Shown here piece after piece: positions 33,888 through 40,507 of a stretch of DNA of 40,507 nucleotides. The position numbers and the translations under genes are program-made. Position 1 is the first letter of the stretch; every line of letters begins with the position of its first letter. The notes below the pieces were generated by a model. The model searched no databases and was not told the DNA's origin. It saw only the letters and a list, made by a program, of their open reading frames with translations. Where the stretch lies: assembly GCA_001311805.1 (NCBI GenBank), contig BBCA01000025.1:1-40507 (forward strand), in the 5' to 3' direction. This stretch comes from Lentibacillus juripiscarius JCM 12147 (GTDB lineage Bacteria > Bacillota > Bacilli > Bacillales_D > Amphibacillaceae).

Positions 33888-35718
33888 TTATCCTAATTTC
33901 GATTTTTTCGCTGCTTTTTCACGTCCGCTTTTATCCAAAATTTTCTTGCGGAGACGGATGGATTCCGGTGTTACTTCGCAATACTCGTCTTCGTTCAGAT
34001 ATTCCAGTGCTTCCTCCAGTGACAGTTCTCGTGTCTTCCGGATGGTTGCCGTCTGATCCTTCGTTGCCGAGCGAACGTTTGTCAGATGCTTTTCTTTTGT
34101 GACGTTGACGGTCAAATCATTTTCACGGTTGTGCTCTCCAACAATCATGCCGGCATAAATATCTGTTCCTGGTTCGACAAATATAACGCCGCGATCCTCA
34201 AGCTGCATAATGCCATAGGTAGTTGCTTTGCCGTCTTCAAGACTGACAAGCACACCTTCTCGGCGGCCGCCAACCTGGCCTTTAGCAATCGGCTCGTAAC
34301 CATCAAACGAGTGGTTTAATATGCCATAGCCGCGTGTCTGGGACATGAATTCAGTCGCATAACCGATCAGGCCGCGTGATGGCACTCGGAATTCCAGACG
34401 AACCTGGCCATTGCCCTGGTTGACCATATCAAGCATTTCACCTTTGCGTGCACCGAGGGCCTCCATCACTGGACCTGTATAATCTTCCGGTACATCCACT
34501 TGCACGTGTTCAACCGGTTCGCATTTCTGTCCGTCGATTTCTTTGATAATGACCTGAGGTTTTGATAATTGCAGTTCAAAACCTTCACGACGCATGTTTT
34601 CAATCAAAATAGACAGGTGCAATTCACCGCGTCCGGAAACCGTCCAGGCATCAGGTGATTCCGTCTGCTCTACCCGCAGACTGACGTCAGTTTCCAATTG
34701 CTTCATTAACCGTTCTTCAATTTGACGTGACGTAATATAGCTGCCTTCCCGGCCGGCAAATGGGCTGTTATTCGTAACAAACGTCATTTGCAGTGTCGGT
34801 TCGTCAATACGCAGCCACGGCAGTCCTTCCGGGTGATCTTGCGGGCAAATGGTTTCCCCGACATTAATATCATCCATCCCTGAGATGGCAACAATATCCC
34901 CCGGCCGCTGCTTCTTTAATCTCCGTTCGTTTCAAGCCGATAAATCCGAATAATTTGCTGATACGGAATGACTTTTGTGTTCCATCTTTCTTCAGGACCA
35001 CTACTTGCTGGCCGACACTGATTTTTCCGCGGACGACCCGCCCGATGCCAATCCGGCCTACATAATCATTGTAGTCCAGCAATGTAACCTGAAATTGCAG
35101 CGGTTCATCGGAGGTATCAGCCGGTGCTGGTATATGATCCATAATCTCTGTGAAAACAGGATCCATCGTTTCTTCTTGCTCTTCCGGTTCATCACCGGAT
35201 GTTCCGTTCAATGCCGAGGCATATTTCACTGGAAATTCCAGTTGCTCATCATCCGCTCCGAGTTCAATAAATAAATCCAGCACTTCATCAATGACCTCGT
35301 TCGGACGGGCATTTGGACGATCTATTTTATTAAGCACCACAATTGGTGTCAGTTTCTGATCGAGTGCTTTTTTCAAAACAAAACGGGTCTGCGGCATACA
35401 GCCTTCGTAAGCGTCAACCACCAGCAGTACACCATCGACCATTTTCATGATGCGTTCCACTTCTCCGCCAAAGTCAGCGTGGCCCGGTGTATCAAGGATA
35501 TTGATGGTTGTATCATTATAGCGGATTGCCGTATTTTTGGACAAAATCGTAATGCCCCGCTCCCGTTCAATATCGTCCGAGTCCATAGCACGTTCATCCA
35601 CTTGTTCATGTTCATGAAATGTCCCCGAATATTTCAGCATCTGATCAACAAGTGTTGTCTTGCCATGGTCAACGTGGGCGATAATAGCGATGTTGCGGAT
35701 ATCTTCTCTTAATTGCAT
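33888..35718 (-). CDS. typA: translational GTPase TypA/BipA, one frameshift
   Basis: A ribosome-associated GTPase of about 610 residues involved in assembly and stress adaptation. G1 HVDHGKTT at 15-22, the switch region ERERGITI, G3 DTPGHADF, G4 NKID. Then the EF-Tu-like domain 2, EF-G domain III and V-like regions ([20 protein letters not shown]), and the TypA-specific C-terminus ([20 protein letters not shown]). The frame breaks near 34905, where G5 should be G4 ([19 protein letters not shown]). ATG 35718 has AGGAG at 8 bases. A standalone gene with its own terminator. Confidence 0.96.
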
Positions 35719-35778
35719 AACGTACGCTCCTCTATTCGTTAAGGATTACTCAAAACTATCCTATTGTATCATAATTAT

Positions 35779-37097
35779 TCACTTAGGCAAAATGACAATA
35801 AACTTGGCTCCGCCGAGATCCGAGTCACGCACCATTATTTTCCCGCCGGACTGCTCAATAATGGCCCGGGCAATGGCTAATCCTAGGCCAGTCTCTCCAG
35901 TTTTACCTTTCACAAACCGGTGAAAAATATGCGGAACCAGCTCCTTAGAAATCCCTTCCCCATCATCCTCAATAGTAATCTTATCCTCTGTTACGGTTAT
36001 ATCCACCCGGGAATGGGCGTGCCGGATGGCATTGAACGTCAGATTGAGCAGTGCCTGCAAAAACTTCTCTGCATCAGCCGTAAATTGCACTTGGTTATCC
36101 ACTTCCGGTTGCAATTTCACCCCATTGTCGTTTACGATCGGCAAAGCCCTATCCAACACTTGATCAATCAGCTCAGAGGCCTGTATTTTCTCCGGATGAT
36201 AGGTTGATCGGTCACTATCCAGTTTCGCCAAAAGAATCATTTCATTAATAATTTTTTTGAGCCGTTCTACTTCTGTTACCATCATTTCCAGCCCTTTTTC
36301 CTGATCGGCCTCATCAAAGACTTTGTCCCGGATCCCTTCCGCATAGCCCTGAATCGTCATCAGCGGTGTTTTCAGCTCATGACTGGCATTCTGAAAAAAG
36401 GCCTGCTGTGATTGCATGTACCGTTCAAGTTCAGCGGCCATATCGTATACGCTCTGCTCCACTTCCTTAATTTCCCCTGTTGCCTTAATTGGCTCCAGTT
36501 CATTAAACTTGCGCTTTTCAATTTTCTTTAGCTGTTTTTTCAATTTTGTCAGCGGGGTGACTAGCTTTTGGTTAAAAAGTAGCTGAGCAGCACTGCCGCA
36601 ATGGTACCGATAAGAAACACGATGACCAGCCGTCTGAAAAAATCTTGCTGAATGGCTTGCAAATCGTTGAGTGGCGTCAATAAAATCAGTTCAAGGCCTG
36701 TACTTTCCGGGTAAAACAAAATCCGTGATGTCACAAATTTGCTGCTGCCTGCTTCCCATAAATTTCCCTGATTATCCGCAAAATACTGATTCGAGGAGAA
36801 CCCTTGCACGTAATGGTCCGGCATGGTTGAAAAGAGCACCCTGTCCTGCCTGCGGTCATAAAGGAAAAGCTGCAGATCCTGCTGCTGCAGAAAATCACGA
36901 AACCCCTGAATACTCTCCTGTGACCTGTACTGTTCATTCAGCACTTCAACAAGCAGTTCACCCTTTTGTTTTAATTCGGCACGTTCATCCTCTATCAGCA
37001 TGTCGAGAATCATGGAATAAATGACAAACCCAGCAGCTGTAAGGATAACCAGTAAAAGGGTCGTAAATGCCAGATTCAGCTGTGATTGCAGTTTCAT
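35779..37097 (-). CDS. cssS: sensor histidine kinase, CssS-like, one frameshift
   Basis: A membrane sensor of about 440 residues: TM1 at 9-30, extracellular domain about 31-155, TM2 about 156-176 (FFRRLVIVFLIGTIAAVLLS), HAMP, phosphoacceptor His in FFQNASHELKTPLMTIQGYA, N box NLTFNAIRHA, G boxes EDDGEGIS and GETGLGLAIA. The frame breaks near 36570, where A4 should be A5 (LTKKLVTPLTKLKK). The ATG overlaps the regulator TGA. The link to secretion stress comes from the regulator's similarity to CssR and the divergent htrA gene; the sensor part itself is not diagnostic. Confidence 0.83.
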
Positions 37098-37786
37098 TGC
37101 TCAACCTCGTCACTGCGCATCCGGTACCCATAGCCCCAGACAGTCTCAAGGGGAACAGCCGTCAATTTTTGCGGATTCGTTTGACAAGATCATCAACGGC
37201 ACGGTCACTGCCAAAGTAATCTTCGCCCCAGACCTTTACCAAAAGTTCCTCCCGGGAGAAAGCCCTATTTGTGTTCGCTGCCAGCAAATATAATAAATCA
37301 AATTCCTTTGTCGTGACATCCTGCTCCACACCATGCCAGAAGATTCGACGTTCGCCCTGATGGATCAGGAGATTACCGGCTTTCAGTTTATCACCTGCAT
37401 CTGTAGTTTCACCGTCTTTCACATTCGCACGCTTAAACACACGTTTAACCCGGGCAACCAATTCCCTTGGGCTGAATGGCTTGGTCAAGTAGTCATCACC
37501 GCCCAGCTCCAGTCCAAGAATTTTATCAAATCTTCATCTTTCGCCGAAATGATAATAATTGGAACGTCATCCGTTTCCTGGCGTATTTTTTACAAAATTC
37601 ATAGCCATCCATGCCAGGAAGCATAATATCAAGTATCCACATGTCAGGCGGCTGGGTCTCCCAAAGCTCCCATGCTTGTTCAGCGGATTCCATTACGGTT
37701 ATCTCAAAACCTTCTTTCTTCAAATAGGCGGAAACAATGTTCTGGATATTTGTATCGTCTTCCACAACACCAATATGATTCGTCAT
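37094..37786 (-). CDS. cssR: response regulator, CssR-like, three frameshifts
   Basis: An OmpR-family regulator. The receiver has acidic pocket VVEDD and phosphorylation site in DMWILDIMLPGMDGYEF, close to the CssR motif LWILDIMLP. After repair of A6 to A7 near 37590 it reads KKIRQETDDVPIIIISAKDE, and of T3 to T4 near 37528 LGLELGGDDYLTKPFSPREL. The winged helix (TTKEFDLLYLL, EDYFGSDRAVDDLVKRIRK) continues after A5 to A6 near 37166 into LTAVPLETVWGYGYRM. ATG 37786 has GGAGG at 8 bases. It is divergent from htrA, the classic target of CssR. Confidence 0.83.
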
Positions 37787-37855
37787 AGACAGGCCCTCCA
37801 TCTATTGCGTTCTTATGATTATTTTTACATAATATTGGGTAGGTGAACAGTGAAA

Positions 37856-37887
37856 CGTGCATGTTCAAAAAGGAGGATGGACAACCA
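37856..37887 (+). repeat. MITE-like repeat, reduced left end
   Basis: CGTGCATGTTCAAAAAGG then AGGATGGACAACC: the left end of the family followed by what may be the last bases of the right end (ACAACC). It lies in the cssR-htrA intergenic region. A TATAAT-like -10 for htrA is near 37918, without a good -35. Confidence 0.55.
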
Positions 37888-37994
37888 CTAAAAAGCAATT
37901 TACACATTTCTGCCATTATAATGCCAAATTCATACCAAATGTACACCCTATCATTGCTATTGCAATAATCTTTAACATGCGAGGTGATGAATTC

Positions 37995-39300
37995 ATGGAA
38001 CGGAACGATAATCAGAATGAATTCAATGAACATAACCATGACGGACAGTCTGAAAACAATTCAACTAACCGGGAAACAGAAGGAGGCATTGCCCAAACAG
38101 CGAGACAGAAAACATCTCAGCATTCTGAAGCTCCGAGGAAGAAAAATAGCAAGGGAAAATTCGCCAGTGCACTGGTTGGGGCAGTGGTATCAGCAGTGGT
38201 TGTTACAATGCTGTTTACAACGAATATCCTTCCAGTTAACGGTGACGACGGCAGCAGCTCTTCATCCGCTTCAGCGGAAAACGGCGATTCAGGAACACCA
38301 GATATCGCTGAGACGATAACATCCGGTGACGCAGATGTTGCAGGCAACATGCAGGAAGCCACCAAAGCAGTCGTTGGTGTCGTACGAATGCAGCAGCGGA
38401 GCATCTGGGAACAGAGTGAAAAATCCGGCGCTGGTTCCGGCATCATTTATAAAAAGAAGACGGCAATGCCTATGTCGTAACGAACCACCATGTTGTTAAA
38501 GGTGCAAAAGAAGTAGAAATTGTTATGAATAATGATGAGCGCCTGAAAGCGGAAGTGCTCGGCTCCGACCGGTTAACCGATTTGGCAGTACTTCGGGTTG
38601 ACGGCAGTAAAGTCGATACCGTTGCAAAACTTGGCTCTTCAGATGATCTGCAGGTTGGTGATACGGCCATTGCAATCGGCAACCCGCTGGGGATGAATTT
38701 TGCCAACTCGGTAACGAAGGGCATTATCAGTGGCTTGGAACGTTCCATAAGTGTGGATACCAATGGTGACAGACGACCGGATTGGATAACCGAAGTAATT
38801 CAGACAGATGCAGCCATAAACCCTGGAAACAGCGGTGGTGCACTCATTAACGCCGACGGGGAAGTCGTAGGGATAAACTCCATGAAAATAGCCCGCCGCG
38901 AAGTTGAAGGTATTGGCTTTGCTATCCCAATCGACTCCGCGCTTCCTGTCATCAAACAGCTCGCAAATGATGGCAAAGTGGCACGCCCTTACATCGGAAT
39001 CAGTACAGCATCCGTCAGCCAGGTTCCACCGCAATACCGTGACCAGGTTCAGCTGCCGGAAGATGTGGAAGGCGGAATGGTCATCGCACAGGTTGAACCC
39101 GGATCACCTGCGGACAATGCCAGCCTGCAGCAATTTGACGTCATTACAAAATCAATGGCAACAAAGTCAAAACACTGCTCGACTTGCGAAAATTCATGTA
39201 CAGTGAAACGAAAGTCGGTGACACCGTTGAACTGGAAATTTACCGTAACGGCAAGCCGCAAACCATTTCACTGGAACTTGTAGAACGAGAAGAATCATAA
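37995..39300 (+). CDS. htrA: HtrA-type membrane-anchored serine protease, two frameshifts
   Basis: An envelope quality-control protease of about 435 residues. A long hydrophilic cytoplasmic tail (residues 1-55, rich in Asn/Gln/Glu) precedes one helix (FASALVGAVVSAVVVTMLF, about 56-74), an acidic/Ser linker and the trypsin-like domain. The triad is His in VTNHHVV, Asp in RLTDLAVL, Ser in NPGNSGGALIN. The PDZ domain follows (GGMVIAQVEPGSPADNASLQ). Frameshifts: near 38457 (A5 for A6, YKKEDGNAYVV) and near 39152 (A4 for A5, ITKINGNKVKTLLDL). ATG 37995 has GAGGTGA at 7 bases. Divergent from cssRS, hence likely induced by misfolded exported proteins. Confidence 0.93.
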
Positions 39301-39364
39301 AGTAAAACTTCATTCAGTTGGGGTTTTACAGCCCGTTAATGCGTGATAAAACATCCGGATGACA

Positions 39365-39396
39365 GACTTGCAGCTATAAGCTGCAAGTCATTATTT
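39365..39396 (+). terminator. terminator after htrA
   Basis: GACTTGCAGCT, ATA, AGCTGCAAGTC: a perfect 11 bp stem with a 3-base loop, followed by ATTATTT, about 65 bases after the htrA stop. Confidence 0.75.
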
Positions 39397-39507
39397 AACC
39401 CTCCCAGACACGCAGATTTTTCTCCTTCACTCTTAAACATGTTATAGTATGACACAGGAAGTACTATAGCACTTTTAATAAAACAACGGAAAAGGAAGTG
39501 AAATCAC

Positions 39508-40297
39508 ATGCATTGTCCTTCATGCGGCCAGGAATCGGCGGAGGGGAAATTCTGTACTAATTGCGGATCACAGCTGATTCCGGGAACTGCACACAAAGTG
39601 AAACGGATTCGGAAAGCAGCGAAACAGCAGAACCAGCCGACGGTTCTCTAGTCAGTCATGACAAAGAAACAGACAGTGACACAGCCGAAAAACTGAAAAC
39701 AATCGGGGCAAATTTCAGTCACTTTTGCAGCACCCTTTTTAAGAACCCGAGTATCGCCAAAAAGCAAACCACACCGATGTCAGTTCCAGCATTATCGTTA
39801 TCATTTTATTCGCGTTACTGGTTGCATTAAGCTATCATTTCGTTATCCAGTCCATTTCAGCAGGCTTTTTCATGAATGTATCGCTAATCGACAGCCTCCT
39901 CCTGCCTTTTATCGTTTTCATCCTATTACAAATTCTCATGGCAGGGCTGACATTTGCCGGAACAAAACTTGCTGCTCAGGCTGTCACGTTTCCGGATGTG
40001 CTTGCTAAATATGGGGCGTATTTGGTGCCGTTCGCCTTACTGTATGCCATTGCCATCGTCTTTTCACTGATTGGCCTGTCTGTATTGGCGGGGCTGCTCA
40101 TTTTCATTAGCATACTGGGAATTTTGATGAATGCACCGACCTTTATTCTGATGGAACAGTCACCGGAAGGACTCGATCGAATTTATATCCTGCTCGGGTT
40201 ATATATGCTGGCAATACTAGCGTTTGGGGTTTTCGCACAAGCATTTGCGGAGTCGCTTATCGGGAACATAATGGGATCAATGTTTCAAGGGTATTAA
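39508..40297 (+). CDS. zinc-ribbon membrane protein, two frameshifts
   Basis: The N-terminal zinc ribbon has Cys3, Cys6, Cys16 and Cys19 (HCPSCGQESAEGKFCTNCG). A long acidic/Ser linker (SETDSESSETAEPADGSLVS) and about five helices follow (SSSIIVIILFALLVALSYHF, LLLPFIVFILLQILMAGLTF, YLVPFALLYAIAIVFSLIGL, GLLIFISILGILMNAPTFIL, YILLGLYMLAILAFGVFA). Frameshifts: near 39572 (G for GG) and near 39768 (A3 for A4, KKQNHTDVSSSI). ATG 39508 has AAGGAAGTG upstream. Repaired length about 263 residues. Such double-CxxC membrane proteins (zinc ribbon plus YIP1-like region) are common in Bacilli; function unknown. Confidence 0.75.
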
Positions 40298-40354
40298 CCA
40301 ATTGAACAAGAGTGTCACATGCCAACAAACAGCATGAAAGCATGAGAATTTGTC

Positions 40355-40507
40355 TCTCAAGATCTTTTCCAGTGACTTTGGGAGGCTTTTTGGTTTCGAG
40401 AGGCCTTCTCAAGACCCTTCCCAGTGATTTTGAGAGGCCTTTTGGTCTCGAGAAGTCTTCTCAAGACCCTTTCCAGTGACTTTGAGAGGCTTTTTGGTTT
40501 CGAGAGG
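40355..40507. repeat. 52 bp tandem repeat, three units to the window edge
   Basis: Units start at 40355, 40407 and 40459. Each contains TCTCAAGA, CCAGTGA, TTTGAGAGGC, TTTTTGG and CGAGA, differing at a few positions; the third is cut by the window edge. Within each unit TCTCAA and TTGAGA can pair and are followed by GGCTTTTTGG, so each may act as a hairpin terminator. No open frame. Confidence 0.85.

Overview
The window looks like a chromosome segment of an endospore-forming, low-to-moderate GC Bacillaceae species, probably near Lentibacillus, Virgibacillus or Oceanobacillus. The evidence is the gene content: a YppG-like spore coat protein, a CssRS-HtrA secretion-stress module, cshA-ydbS-ydbT in Bacillus subtilis order, CadC/CadA, ArsR/ArsB/ArsC, TreR, AAGGAGG-type ribosome binding sites, and GTG/TTG starts. 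The species call is inference. No rRNA, tRNA, CRISPR array or recognisable transposase gene was seen.

Layout. 0.2-3.8 kb (minus): cshA RNA helicase, then the PH-domain membrane proteins YdbS and YdbT. 4.1-6.0 kb (plus): an EamA transporter and a DegV/FakB-like lipid-binding protein. 6.3-9.0 kb (minus): esterase, YppG, a glutaredoxin-like protein and a double-PepSY secreted protein, the last sitting behind its two-component system (9.1-11.1 kb). 11.3-13.3 kb (minus): a large AlbA_2/ATPase regulator with heptapeptide repeats. 13.6-16.8 kb (plus): a VOC protein and the cadCA metal efflux operon. 17.2-19.5 kb (plus): an AT-rich accessory stretch with a small membrane protein, a MazF/PemK-type toxin-antitoxin pair, DUF4177, a cxxc zinc ribbon protein and a GNAT pseudogene. 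19.7-24.6 kb: thioredoxin, a DUF368 lipid carrier transporter, PadR plus DUF1129, a CapA lipoprotein and a thiolase. 24.8-27.3 kb (plus): an ABC exporter. 27.3-28.9 kb: an AT-rich two-gene cassette (secreted hydrophobic-core protein plus small membrane protein) lying between two halves of a repeat element. 28.9-31.3 kb (minus): arsRBC. 31.3-33.4 kb (minus): DUF1232, treR, and a trehalose locus collapsed by deletion. 33.6-33.8 kb: a 20-21 bp tandem array. 33.9-35.7 kb: typA. 35.8-39.3 kb: cssRS divergent from htrA. 39.5-40.3 kb: a zinc ribbon membrane protein. The right edge is a 52 bp tandem repeat.

Two features dominate. First, about 40 single-base frameshifts break more than 20 otherwise well-preserved genes. 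Nearly all sit in homopolymer runs (typically A6 read as A5), which points to consensus sequencing error rather than gene decay; coordinates below give the whole repaired gene. Second, one interspersed MITE-like repeat family (ends GTTCAAAAAG / CTTTTTGAAC) occurs at seven loci, including mini copies in leaders, one copy forming the tail of arsR, and one copy apparently split by the secreted-protein cassette. That cassette is the best candidate for an undescribed system: a putative SDP-like toxin/immunity pair, bracketed by 13 bp inverted repeats and inserted into a mobile repeat. Real deletions are also present, in the trehalose operon and the GNAT gene.
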